A stretch of 64,000 nucleotides of DNA from Rhodospirillaceae bacterium (GTDB lineage Bacteria; Pseudomonadota; Alphaproteobacteria; Rhodospirillales; Rhodospirillaceae): positions 62,001-126,000 of the forward strand of contig CANJRD010000008.1 of assembly GCA_947476695.1 (NCBI GenBank). The letters are read 5' to 3'. Both the position numbers and the translations under genes were made by a program. Under the pieces are notes generated by a model. It saw only the letters and a program-made list of their open reading frames with translations. It had not been told where the DNA came from and searched no databases. Shown here in pieces: positions 52,295-60,537 of this stretch. Each line of letters begins with the position of its first letter. Position 1 is the first letter of the stretch.

Positions 52295-52454
52295 CTCTCA
52301 TTCCTTGCCGACCGCGATGAGACGCCATGCGGCGCCAGCCCCGGGAACACCCAAAGGCGCGGCAAGTCTTGCCACGCCGGACCCTACGTTGCAACCGCGA
52401 GAGGAACGGCGCGTAAGCGCCTTAGTTGCGCAAAGCCGGGACTAAATTCGCCCC

Positions 52455-53180
52455 CTAGCCGACGCGCTTCAAAAGATAATCTTTCGCGGCGTTGACCTTG
52501 GCCGCCAGGTAATCCGACCCGCCCCGATCGGGGTGCAGCTGGCCCATCAGGCGGCGATGCGACGCCTTGATATCGGCTTCCGACGCCCCGGGCTGAAGGC
52601 CCAGGATGCGCAGAGCTTCGGCTTGATCCATGCCGAGCGTGGACGGTGGCGCACCGGGCTGCGGGCCGGTCTCGCGCCAGTCCGGCCAGCGGCGATCAAG
52701 GTAAGCTTCCAGCAGGTTGCGAGAGTCCGCATCGCCGCCGACTTCGGCATGAAGGTCACGCAGTTCTTCGTGACTGAGGTTCCCCAACGCACGGCCCTTG
52801 AACCGCCCGTGCAACACTTCACCGTCGAGTGTTCCGCTGGCGTGATCGAGTTTCATTCGCAGGAAAGCGCTGGAGACATCCGAACCGTCCGGGCTTTGGC
52901 CGGCGCCGCGCCCAAACGTGGCGCCGCCGAACATCCCGCCGAAATGGCGCATGGTCTGGACGAAGCCGAAGACGCGCGTGACCCAGGCCATTAGGGCCAC
53001 GACCATGCCCATCGCCGCGCCGAGCTTGCCGGTGACGGCGAGCATGACCACCACCATCAGCCCGAGCAGAAGGCCCGTCCATTTCAGCGAGCCCTTGAGC
53101 TGCTTCACGTTGGCGTCGCCGTACCACTTGAGCAGCAGGATCACCGCGCCGACGGCAATGAGACCAAGGATCAACGGCAT
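52455..53180 (-). CDS. Membrane-anchored J-domain protein
   Basis: A 241-residue protein with three hydrophobic segments at the amino end (about 1-18, 35-55, 57-75), a glycine-rich linker (MFGGATFGRGAGQSP), a central soluble part and a carboxyl-terminal J domain with the HPD motif near residue 216 (GQLHPDRGGSDYLAAKVN). It resembles the DjlA/TIM14-like J proteins that recruit DnaK to the membrane. It is three bases after the VWA gene, itself coupled to the MipZ-like gene. Confidence 0.88.
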   Translation of the reverse strand: MPLILGLIAVGAVILLLKWYGDANVKQLKGSLKWTGLLLGLMVVVMLAVTGKLGAAMGMVVALMAWVTRVFGFVQTMRHFGGMFGGATFGRGAGQSPDGSDVSSAFLRMKLDHASGTLDGEVLHGRFKGRALGNLSHEELRDLHAEVGGDADSRNLLEAYLDRRWPDWRETGPQPGAPPSTLGMDQAEALRILGLQPGASEADIKASHRRLMGQLHPDRGGSDYLAAKVNAAKDYLLKRVG

Positions 53181-53183
53181 GGG

Positions 53184-53891
53184 TCAGGACTTATCCAAAC
53201 GCTGGGTGAGAAGCAGCGCAGCGCCGCCGGTGCGTGTGCCGTAATGCGTCAGCGCCTTGCGGCCCCCGGCGGCGAAAACCGCGACGGCGGTCAGCAGATC
53301 CCGCAGCTCGCGCGCGCTGTTGGCGTTGAAGGGGCAATACGCACCCTTGGTCAGCGTGGCGATGCGGCGGAACGTTGCGCCCGCCGGCTCACCGCCGCCT
53401 TCGTGGAAGATGAACGCCGGCACACCGCGCAGCGCCAGTTCGCCGGCAGCGGCGATGAGCGCATCGGACTCTTCCTCCAAAGCGTCGCCGATGAATACCA
53501 GCGCGTTGACCTTGCCGCGCCGCGCCTCTTCCGCCGTGTGACGGAGCACCCGCAAAATCTGCGTCTGGCCACCGAGCACGCTGACGCTCTGCATCAGTTT
53601 CACGACGGCGGCGGCATCCACCAGCCAGGGACTGGCGCCGAATTCCATCGCGCCACGGTAATAGGCCAGCTGGACATCCAGCGCGCCAACGGTCGCGGCC
53701 TCGCGGAACATGTCGGATTGGATCGCCATCGCCTGCGCCCAGCTCGGCCCACGGCTGGCGGTCGCGTCCATCGCGAACACCAGCTTGCCGCGCGCGCCCG
53801 TCGATACAGCCGGCGTCGCGGCGACCTTGTTCAGGAAGGCCGCCACCGATCCGCTGGTTTTTACGACGGGGGTCTTATCCGCCGGTGCCAT
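53184..53891 (-). CDS. VWA-domain protein, MipZ/J-protein operon
   Basis: A 235-residue protein with a von Willebrand A fold from about residue 35. The metal-site motif is D42-A-T44-A-S46 in VFAMDATASRG, a DxTxS form of the usual DxSxS, and a second metal loop may be FIGDALEEESDAL. No signal peptide or membrane segment is seen. The start overlaps the MipZ-like gene by 17 bases and the stop is three bases before the J-protein ATG, so the three are one operon. Confidence 0.83.
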   Translation of the reverse strand: MAPADKTPVVKTSGSVAAFLNKVAATPAVSTGARGKLVFAMDATASRGPSWAQAMAIQSDMFREAATVGALDVQLAYYRGAMEFGASPWLVDAAAVVKLMQSVSVLGGQTQILRVLRHTAEEARRGKVNALVFIGDALEEESDALIAAAGELALRGVPAFIFHEGGGEPAGATFRRIATLTKGAYCPFNANSARELRDLLTAVAVFAAGGRKALTHYGTRTGGAALLLTQRLDKS

Positions 53892-54684
53892 CGCGCAAGC
53901 TCAATTGCGGAGCATCGAGATCGAGGGCCGAAAGAAGCGCGCGCAGTTCCTGTCGCGCCGCGACATGCGACACGGCGAGGCGATCTGTCGCCGACAGCGC
54001 GGCGATATCGTCGACCGTCAGGCCGTCGAGGAACAGTTCGCGGAAGATGACGCGTTCCGCGATCCCATCCGCGACGCGGAACCCGATGCGCTTGGCGAGT
54101 TCGTCGAGCAACTTGGCGACCAGACGCTTGTTGCGCGCGTCGAGGTGGCCCACGCGATTGCGCAACACGATCCAATCGACTTTGCCGCCGTCGCGGCGCG
54201 CCCGCATCTGTTTGGCCTTCCAAACGCGTTCGGCGTAATGGCTGGGACGGTTGATCGCGCGCTTCACTGGATCGACGTCGGCGATGACGTCCAGGTCGAT
54301 CAGGCTGTCGTTCAGCGGCGTGACGATCACGTCGGCGTAGGAATGCCCCGTCAACGCAAGCTCGGTGTCGGCGCCGGGGGTGTCGATTACGATGACGTCG
54401 CAGCCGTTGGCATGATCGAGCGCCTTCACAAGTTCCGCCTCGCCCGCACCGGCGACATCCGTCGGCAGGACGGCCGCGTGCATCGGGTGCGCGAGGCTGG
54501 TCTTGGTGCGCTCGGCGTAGCGGCGCCGGTTGGTGACATAGCGCGTCATCGTGCCTTGCGTCGCGTCGAGATCGATGGTCGCTACCTTCAGGCCGCGATT
54601 GAGCAGCGCGATGGTCACGTGCATCGACAGGGTGGACTTACCGGTGCCGCCCTTGGCGTTACCGAAAACGATCGTGTGAGTCAT
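53875..54684 (-). CDS. mipZ: ParA-superfamily ATPase, MipZ-like
   Basis: A 269-residue ParA-type ATPase. The deviant Walker A motif is NAKGGTGKSTLS with signature lysine K11 and K16; IDTPGAD is the Walker B part. KVDWIVLRNRVGHLDARNKRL and the LDGLTVDDI carboxyl segment match MipZ, which places the FtsZ ring in alphaproteobacteria by forming gradients from the chromosome poles. MipZ is normally single; its role is inferred from family resemblance. The downstream VWA gene overlaps by 17 bases. Confidence 0.88.
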   Translation of the reverse strand: MTHTIVFGNAKGGTGKSTLSMHVTIALLNRGLKVATIDLDATQGTMTRYVTNRRRYAERTKTSLAHPMHAAVLPTDVAGAGEAELVKALDHANGCDVIVIDTPGADTELALTGHSYADVIVTPLNDSLIDLDVIADVDPVKRAINRPSHYAERVWKAKQMRARRDGGKVDWIVLRNRVGHLDARNKRLVAKLLDELAKRIGFRVADGIAERVIFRELFLDGLTVDDIAALSATDRLAVSHVAARQELRALLSALDLDAPQLSLRDGTGG

Positions 54685-54803
54685 GGCGCGAACATAGGCC
54701 TGCGCGGACTCCGACGCAATTCAGCCGCAAGCTCAGGCGCGAACTTGACCGTCCGCGTCGTCCCCCGCAGACTCAGCGACCATTCCGGATTGTGCGGGGA
54801 ACG

Positions 54804-55898
54804 ATGGAAACTGCCGATTGCGTCGTTGTCGGCGCGGGTGTCGTGGGCCTCGCGGTCGCGCGTGCCATGGCGCGCAAAGGGCGCGAAGTGCTGATCCTCG
54901 AAGCCGAGGACGCCTTCGGCACGGTCACCAGCGCGCGCAACAGCGAGGTCATTCACGCGGGCATCCACTATCCGCCGAACAGCCTGAAGGAGCGGCTCTG
55001 CATTCAGGGCCGCGACATGATTTATTCGTTCTGCGATGCCTATGGCGTCACCTACAAGCGCACCACCAAGCTGGTCTTTGCCACCGACGCCGAAGTCGAC
55101 GCCCTGAAGAAGCTTCAGGCGCACGCCGCTCGGGCCGGGGTTTACATGACCTGGCTGACGGGGGAGGACGCCAAACGGCTGGAACCGAACCTGCGTTGCG
55201 CCGCCGCGCTGCATTCGCCGCTGACGGGCATCATCGACAGCCACGGCTTCATGCTGGCGATCCTGGGCGATGCCGAGGCCCATGGCGCGGTTCTGGCCGT
55301 GAAGGCGCCCGTGCTGCGCGGCCAGGCCGCCGAGGACGGCGTGGTGCTGGAGGTCGGCGGCGATGCCGCCATGACCCTGACGGCCCGCACGGTCATCAAC
55401 TGCGCCGGTCTGGGGGCCCAGGGCCTCAGCAAGGCCATCGCGGGCGTGAAGGCCCCCGCCATCCCGCCCCTGCACTACGCCAAGGGCAACTACTTCTACC
55501 TGTCGGGGAAGGTGCCCTTCACCCGCCTGATCTATCCCATGCCTGGCCCAGCCAGCCTGGGCACGCATTACACCCGCGACCTGGCCGGCCAGGGCCGCTT
55601 CGGACCCGATATCGAATGGGTCCCGGACATTAACTACGAGGTCGATGAGGGCCGGGAGCCGGAGTTCTACGCCGCCATCCGAAAGTATTGGCCGGACCTG
55701 CCCGAGGGGGCGCTGCGGCCGGGTTATGCGGGCATCCGCCCCAAAATCCACGCCCAGGGCACCCCCCTGGCCGACTTCGCCATCCACGGCCCGGCCGAGA
55801 CTGGCGTTAACGGTTTCCTGGCGCTCTACGGCATAGAATCGCCGGGGCTCACCTCGAGCCTCGCCATTGCCGAAACTGTTGCAGCCCAGGTGCCGTGA
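54804..55898 (+). CDS. FAD-dependent oxidoreductase, L-2-hydroxyglutarate oxidase-like
   Basis: A 364-residue DAO-fold flavoprotein. The FAD motif is VVGAGVVGLAVARAMARKG near residue 8; SARNSEVIHAGIHYPPNSLKE and YGVTYKRTTKLVFA are typical for the LhgO group. GRFGPDIEWVPDINYEVDE and GYAGIRPKIH near the end complete the match. It oxidises a 2-hydroxy acid, most likely L-2-hydroxyglutarate. The start at 54804 has GGGGAA six bases upstream. The last bases overlap the start of the GH114-like gene as GTGA. Confidence 0.88.
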   Translation: METADCVVVGAGVVGLAVARAMARKGREVLILEAEDAFGTVTSARNSEVIHAGIHYPPNSLKERLCIQGRDMIYSFCDAYGVTYKRTTKLVFATDAEVDALKKLQAHAARAGVYMTWLTGEDAKRLEPNLRCAAALHSPLTGIIDSHGFMLAILGDAEAHGAVLAVKAPVLRGQAAEDGVVLEVGGDAAMTLTARTVINCAGLGAQGLSKAIAGVKAPAIPPLHYAKGNYFYLSGKVPFTRLIYPMPGPASLGTHYTRDLAGQGRFGPDIEWVPDINYEVDEGREPEFYAAIRKYWPDLPEGALRPGYAGIRPKIHAQGTPLADFAIHGPAETGVNGFLALYGIESPGLTSSLAIAETVAAQVP

Positions 55899-57199
55899 CC
55901 CCTCACCGCCCAAGCCTTCGCCCCGCCCTGCTGACCGTCGCGCTCGTCGCGATGCTGAGCGCGCCTCTGTTTTCGGGCAGCGCCTTGGCGCAGCCGCGCG
56001 AACTCGGCCCCCCGGCGGGCACGGATCTGGAAGGCACCGAGACCGAGCCGGTCGAGCAGTCGCAAAAGGCGGTCGACGCGCCAGTCATCCCGCGCGGCGG
56101 CATGCCGAGCGTCACCGCGCCGAAGGTTCCGGGCGCCGCGGGGGCCAAATCCGGCGAACAGAACAGCCGGACCGGCACCCGCGCCTCCGACCTGGGCCGC
56201 GGCGGCAATATCTCCGATCTGGAAATTCCGCTCGATATCCCCATCACCCAGATCCCGAACTATCGCGCGATGATGCGCGACATGGTACAGGAACTGTCGC
56301 GCTATGCCCGCGGCCGCAATCCGAAATTCGTCGTGCTCGCCCGTCCCGGCTTCGACCTGCTGACCTGGAGCACGCGCGAATACGATCTCGCCGAACTTCA
56401 GCGCGATCCGACCAAGGTCGTACCGCTGGAGACCATCCGGCAGATCAACACGCCGATGACACGCTATGCCCAGGCGTTGGATGGCTTCGTGCTCAACGGC
56501 CACTTCTGCTCGCCGCTGCGCGTGCCACACGTCGATCTTGAAGCGGCCCGCAATGAAGGCCTGCGCGCGCTGTCATTCGACAAGTGCCCCGACGAGAGCG
56601 CCGTTCGCAGCGCGCTTCAGAACGCGGCGCGGACCGGGATCATCACTTATGCGACGACCGACGGCACGTTCGGATCGCTGCCGCGTAACCGGCCTTTCCC
56701 CGAAAACCCCGCCAACGTGGAAGCCATCGCGCAGGCGCGCAACATGATGGCGATGTTGTCGGCCAAGGCGTTCGGATCGCGCGACGAGTGGCTCGCCGCT
56801 TTGCAAGCCAACAACTATGACGTCCTGGTCGTCGATCCGTTCGACCGCAAGGACCGCGCGCTCACTAAAGATGAACTGCACGCGTTGAAGTTCAAGCAGA
56901 TCGGCGCACGCCGATTGGTGCTGGCAACCCTCGACGTCGGCTATGCCAACGATACGAAATTCTATTGGCAGCCCGATTGGCAGATCGGCACGCCGAGCTG
57001 GATCGTCGGCGCCAATCCGGACGCACCGAGCCAATATGCGACTGAATTTTGGAACCCCGCCTGGAAGGCCATCGTCGGCAAATATCTCGCCGGCCTGATG
57101 GACCTGGGGTTCGACGGTGTCGTGCTGGACGGGGTCGAGGCTTATCGTCGCTGGGAAGCGAAGACGCCGATCGCGGTCACGCGTCTCGACACCAATTAG
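55895..57199 (+). CDS. Secreted GH114/TM1410-like protein
   Basis: A 434-residue exported protein. A signal peptide (ALLTVALVAMLSAPLFSGSALA, about residues 11-32) and a disordered proline/alanine linker lead to a TIM-barrel-like domain from about residue 115 with ARPGFDLLTW, VLVVDPFDRKDR, RRLVLATLDVGYAN and LDLGFDGVVLDGVEAYRRW, the glycoside hydrolase 114 (endo-alpha-1,4-polygalactosaminidase-like) pattern. The GTG start overlaps the FAD oxidoreductase stop by four bases. The substrate is unknown; a role in polysaccharide matrix turnover is plausible. Confidence 0.72.
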   Translation: MTPHRPSLRPALLTVALVAMLSAPLFSGSALAQPRELGPPAGTDLEGTETEPVEQSQKAVDAPVIPRGGMPSVTAPKVPGAAGAKSGEQNSRTGTRASDLGRGGNISDLEIPLDIPITQIPNYRAMMRDMVQELSRYARGRNPKFVVLARPGFDLLTWSTREYDLAELQRDPTKVVPLETIRQINTPMTRYAQALDGFVLNGHFCSPLRVPHVDLEAARNEGLRALSFDKCPDESAVRSALQNAARTGIITYATTDGTFGSLPRNRPFPENPANVEAIAQARNMMAMLSAKAFGSRDEWLAALQANNYDVLVVDPFDRKDRALTKDELHALKFKQIGARRLVLATLDVGYANDTKFYWQPDWQIGTPSWIVGANPDAPSQYATEFWNPAWKAIVGKYLAGLMDLGFDGVVLDGVEAYRRWEAKTPIAVTRLDTN

Positions 57200-57248
57200 G
57201 CCGTTCAAGAATTAGAATGGTTCGAGATTCGGCCGGGCCGCGGGAGCT

Positions 57249-57779
57249 TTAAGCCCCTGGCGCCGTGCCCGTCACTTTCTTGATGACCAGGCCAAGACCA
57301 CCCACGAGCTTGGACCCGATCGGTCCACCGTCGCCGGCCATCTTCTGCGTCACGACGAGACGCATCGCCTCGTTGTGCACCTTGACGACTTCAAGTTCAG
57401 GATCGGTGACGCCGCGCGCGCCCGCCACCGGGAACACGTGATCTTCGATGTAATGGCACAGCTGCGTGGCGATGGCCGTGAGCAGCGGATACCCGAAGCT
57501 GGCACCCTGACCCGCGACCGACTGCGCGATCGCATGGATCTCTTCGATCTGCATCGGGCGGCTTTCGGGATCGTTCGCCGCTTCCTCGTACCGCTTCTGC
57601 AAGCGGGCCAGCTCTTGATTGACGCTGATGAAATAATCGCCGGCGCTGGCCTGAATGACTTTCTCGGCCGAATCGATCATGCGCGCGTCGAGATTCATGC
57701 TCACGCCCGCCATCTTCTGCTTCTGATGCAGATTGCTTGGCGGCTGGATGAATTTCACGACGGTCTTCGTTTCGGACAT
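57249..57779 (-). CDS. HPt-like helical protein
   Basis: A 176-residue soluble helical protein. EEIHAIAQSVAGQGASFGYPLLTAIATQLCHYIE, with H82, resembles the helix pair of histidine phosphotransfer domains (H-x-L-K-G-x-x-x-x-x-G, then LxxLCxxLE), though the lysine after the histidine is replaced here by S. No receiver or kinase adjoins it. The ATG at 57779 has GAGGAAC seven bases upstream; a GTG precedes it. It is 57 bases after mgtE on the same strand. Confidence 0.6.
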   Translation of the reverse strand: MSETKTVVKFIQPPSNLHQKQKMAGVSMNLDARMIDSAEKVIQASAGDYFISVNQELARLQKRYEEAANDPESRPMQIEEIHAIAQSVAGQGASFGYPLLTAIATQLCHYIEDHVFPVAGARGVTDPELEVVKVHNEAMRLVVTQKMAGDGGPIGSKLVGGLGLVIKKVTGTAPGA

Positions 57780-57836
57780 CACGGTTCCTCGACCTGATTT
57801 CGAGTGTAGCCGGGAGGGGGCCGCTGTGTGAAGCGC

Positions 57837-59273
57837 TTACAGCATGATCCAGGTGGCGAGCCCGAGAAATGAGAAGAATCCCACGACGTCCGTAACGGTC
57901 GTCAAAAAGACCACTGCGGAGTCCGCCGGATCGGCGCCAAGCTTGCTCAGAATAAGCGGAATTGTCATTCCCGCGATCCCGGCCGCGATAAGGTTGAGAA
58001 TCATCGCACCTGCGATCACGATTGCGAGTAGTGGGTCTCGGAACCAGAGATACGCGATCAGGCCGGTGAGCGCGGCGAACAGTAATCCATTGATGGCGCA
58101 GACCAATGTTTCGCGCCAACCCACACGCCAGACGTTACTGGGATTGAGATCGCGCGTCGCAAGCGAGCGCACGACGGTCACAAGCGTCTGCGTGCCGGCA
58201 TTGCCGCCCATGGACGCGCAAATCGGCATCAGAACCGCAAGTGCCGCAAGCTTTTCGATGGAGTGCTCGAACAGGCCGATCACCGACGAGGCCAGGAAAG
58301 CCGTGCCCAAGTTGACAAACAGCCACCAGAACCGCGACTGCGCCGTGGCCATAATCGTGCGGTAGAGACTCGAGTCCTCGGTGTCGCGCACACCGGCCAT
58401 CTTGAGGATATCCTCGCTGGCCTCCTCTTCGATGACGTCTACCACGTCGTCGATGGTGATCTGGCCGATCAGGCGGCCGGACTTATCCACAACCGGGGCC
58501 GAGGTCAGGTCGCGCTGACGGAACAGGAAGGCGACGTCCTCGCGATGCGTGTCGGCCGGGATGGACTCGCTTTCCGGATCGATGATGTCGCGCATCCGTA
58601 CGGGACGCTTGGAGCGCAGCACGCGCGCGAGATCCGCCATGCCCTGCGGCCGGTGACGCGGATCGACAACGAACACGCCGTAGAATTTCTCCGGAATGTT
58701 CTGCGCCGCACGGAGGTAGTCGATGGTTTCGCCCACCGTCCAGTAATTCGGGACCGCGACGAGTTCGCGCTGCATCAGACGCGCGGCGGAGTCCTCATCG
58801 TAGGCAAGGCTCTGTTCGATGAGCATGCGGCTGGCCTGCGGCATGCGCGCAAGAACTTGCGCCAGCTCTTCCGGATCGAGCTTGCCCGCGACGTAGACGG
58901 CGTCGTCCGAATCCAGTTCGGTGAGGGCGACGGCGAAGTCCTCGAAGCCGAGGGCCTCCATCACCTCTTCGCGGACCTCCTGCGCGAGCTCCGGCAGGAT
59001 GTCGGCGTTGAAGTCTTCGCGGATGTCCTCGATCAGCAGCCGCCGATCCTCAGGATCAAGGCGCTCAAGAAGGTCCGCCATGTCGGCGTAGTGAAGATCG
59101 TGGACCAGGGCGCCGACCTGACTGCGGTCGTCGGATCGCAGGGCGGCTGCGACTTCCGTCACGAAGTCCTGGGCCAGCGAGAAATCGTCGTCCGCAGCTT
59201 CGGGCTCGCCGCCCCCGTGGCGCGGAGCGGCGATGTGGTCCTGCTTTGCCGTGGGATCAAGCGTCTCCGGCAT
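57837..59273 (-). CDS. mgtE: MgtE-type magnesium transporter
   Basis: MgtE, 478 residues. It has the cytoplasmic MgtE N domain (LVHDLHYADMADLLERLDPEDRR, about residues 50-160), two CBS-type repeats (VPNYWTVGETIDYL, about 165-295) and five membrane helices from about 320 with MPICASMGGNAGTQTL, the pore-lining segment, near residue 345. Magnesium closes the gate through the N and CBS domains. The first ATG at 59273 is used; no regulatory element such as an M-box was recognised in the 385 bases upstream. Confidence 0.95.
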   Translation of the reverse strand: MPETLDPTAKQDHIAAPRHGGGEPEAADDDFSLAQDFVTEVAAALRSDDRSQVGALVHDLHYADMADLLERLDPEDRRLLIEDIREDFNADILPELAQEVREEVMEALGFEDFAVALTELDSDDAVYVAGKLDPEELAQVLARMPQASRMLIEQSLAYDEDSAARLMQRELVAVPNYWTVGETIDYLRAAQNIPEKFYGVFVVDPRHRPQGMADLARVLRSKRPVRMRDIIDPESESIPADTHREDVAFLFRQRDLTSAPVVDKSGRLIGQITIDDVVDVIEEEASEDILKMAGVRDTEDSSLYRTIMATAQSRFWWLFVNLGTAFLASSVIGLFEHSIEKLAALAVLMPICASMGGNAGTQTLVTVVRSLATRDLNPSNVWRVGWRETLVCAINGLLFAALTGLIAYLWFRDPLLAIVIAGAMILNLIAAGIAGMTIPLILSKLGADPADSAVVFLTTVTDVVGFFSFLGLATWIML

Positions 59274-59610
59274 GAGACGTCTCCGGGGCCGTGGCGCGTT
59301 TCACGGGCGAAGCCATAGGTGGCCGTCGTCCGCGTCACGTCGCTGTTGCGAATAACGCCCTTCGAGGCGAGCTGTCTTATCGATTGTGCGGATTGCGGCC
59401 CGCGAAGACCGCAAGGCCGTTGTGCCCCACGCGGCGAAGCGGATCAAGCAAAAGGCGTCCGCGCGAAAATGACAAACGATTGTGGTTCATCGCGCCGCCG
59501 ATGGTTTGGCGAAAGGCTGAGCTGCCTTGGGCGCGCAGGACATCGGGCATAAAAAAAACGGCCCACTGGGGTCCGTTTACACCCGAGTTGTTGTGAAACC
59601 GTCCGGGGGG
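59274..59610. other. Intergenic stretch upstream of mgtE
   Basis: No supported gene. The stretch lies on the promoter side of mgtE. Near its end, 59551-59577, it holds a hairpin-like copy of the tRNA terminator core (A8, CGGCCC, ACTGGGG, CCGTTT). Short plus-strand frames here look like noise. No RNA family was recognised. Confidence 0.4.
59551..59577. repeat. Partial copy of the tRNA terminator hairpin
   Basis: Eight A's then CGGCCCACTGGGG and CCGTTT, nearly identical to 59618-59647 in the true terminator, 67 bases further on. One G of the stem is missing and a T is inserted, so the hairpin is weaker. It may be a duplicate or a backup terminator for the tRNA transcript. Confidence 0.65.
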
Positions 59611-59659
59611 ATTGCTGAAAAAAAACGGCCCACTGGGGGGCCGTTTTTATTTCAGCAAT
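59611..59659 (-). terminator. Terminator of tRNA-Leu(GAG)
   Basis: A long inverted repeat: ATTGCTGAAA at the left pairs with TTTCAGCAAT at the right, and inside it ACGGCCC pairs with GGGCCGT around a short loop, with an A-run and a T-run. On the minus strand it directly follows the tRNA 3' end at 59659. Confidence 0.75.
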
Positions 59660-59743
59660 GGTGCGGTCGAGAAGACTCGAACTTCCACGGGTTGCCCCAC
59701 AGCGACCTCAACGCTGCGCGTCTACCAATTCCGCCACGACCGC
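59659..59743 (-). tRNA. tRNA-Leu(GAG)
   Basis: 85 bases on the minus strand. The acceptor stem is GCGGTCG/CGACCGC with a 3' ACCA encoded; the anticodon loop TTGAGGT closed by CAGCG/CGCTG gives anticodon GAG for CUC. The D-loop (AATTGGTAGACG) and the T-arm (GTTCGAGTC) are canonical, and the long variable arm (GGGGCAACCC-type) is class II, as in tRNA-Leu. It is followed by a strong terminator. Confidence 0.92.
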
Positions 59744-59850
59744 ACGTGCTGGAGAGGAGGGTTTTTGAGGCCCTCCCACTGAGGAGGCGGTGGGATACCA
59801 AATCGGGTCGGGTATTGCAAGGAACCCGCCGCTGCAACACCTTAGCCCCC

Positions 59851-60537
59851 ATGAAGTCTCCGCTCGCCCCGCCCATTTCCTTGGAAATCGCCCCCGACCT
59901 TGTGCCCTATCCCGAGGCCGTGGCCGCCATGGAGGCCCGGGTGGCCGGTATTCATGCCGGGACCGCCGCGGAGCAGGTCTGGTGCGTCGAGCACCCGCCG
60001 ATCTACACCGCCGGCACCAGCGCCAAGGACGCCGACCTGATCGCCCCGGATCGTTTCCCGGTGTTCAAGACCGGGCGCGGCGGACAGTTCACCTATCACG
60101 GGCCGGGACAGCGGGTGGTCTACGCCATGATCGACCTGGCTCATCACGGCAAGGACGTACGCCGCTATGTCCACAACCTCGAGGCGTGGGCGATCGCGGC
60201 CCTGGCGACCTTTGACGTAACCGCGGAACGGCGGGAAGGCCGTGTCGGGCTGTGGGTTCCACGCGGGCCAGGCCGCGAAGAAAAGATCGGCGCCATTGGG
60301 GTCCGCGTGCGCCATTGGGTGGCCTTCCACGGGATGGCCCTGAACGTGGCACCTGATCTGTCGCACTTTGGCGGCATCGTGCCCTGCGGCGTCAGCGATC
60401 AGGGCGTGACCTCGCTCGCCGCCCTGGGCAAGCGCGCGACCATGGCGGATTTGGATCAAGCGTTGATCGCGACGTTCCCGACGGTGTTTGGACGAGACAT
60501 CGCGACCGCCACGAGCATACAGCGCAAGGTGGGTTAA
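59851..60537 (+). CDS. lipB: LipB, octanoyl-(acyl carrier protein) transferase
   Basis: LipB moves octanoyl groups from ACP to the E2 and GcvH proteins in lipoate synthesis. The 228-residue protein has [16 protein letters not shown] (77-91), K145 in EEKIGAIGV and the catalytic C179 in [13 protein letters not shown]. The start is the ATG at 59851; the frame is open upstream into the terminator and tRNA. Its end overlaps the end of the GT61-like gene by four bases. Confidence 0.95.
   Translation: MKSPLAPPISLEIAPDLVPYPEAVAAMEARVAGIHAGTAAEQVWCVEHPPIYTAGTSAKDADLIAPDRFPVFKTGRGGQFTYHGPGQRVVYAMIDLAHHGKDVRRYVHNLEAWAIAALATFDVTAERREGRVGLWVPRGPGREEKIGAIGVRVRHWVAFHGMALNVAPDLSHFGGIVPCGVSDQGVTSLAALGKRATMADLDQALIATFPTVFGRDIATATSIQRKVG

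Noticed and set aside
59291-59596. Possible 101-residue protein upstream of tRNA-Leu
   Set aside because: The frame runs through the terminator-like repeat, has no good ribosome site and shows no family resemblance.
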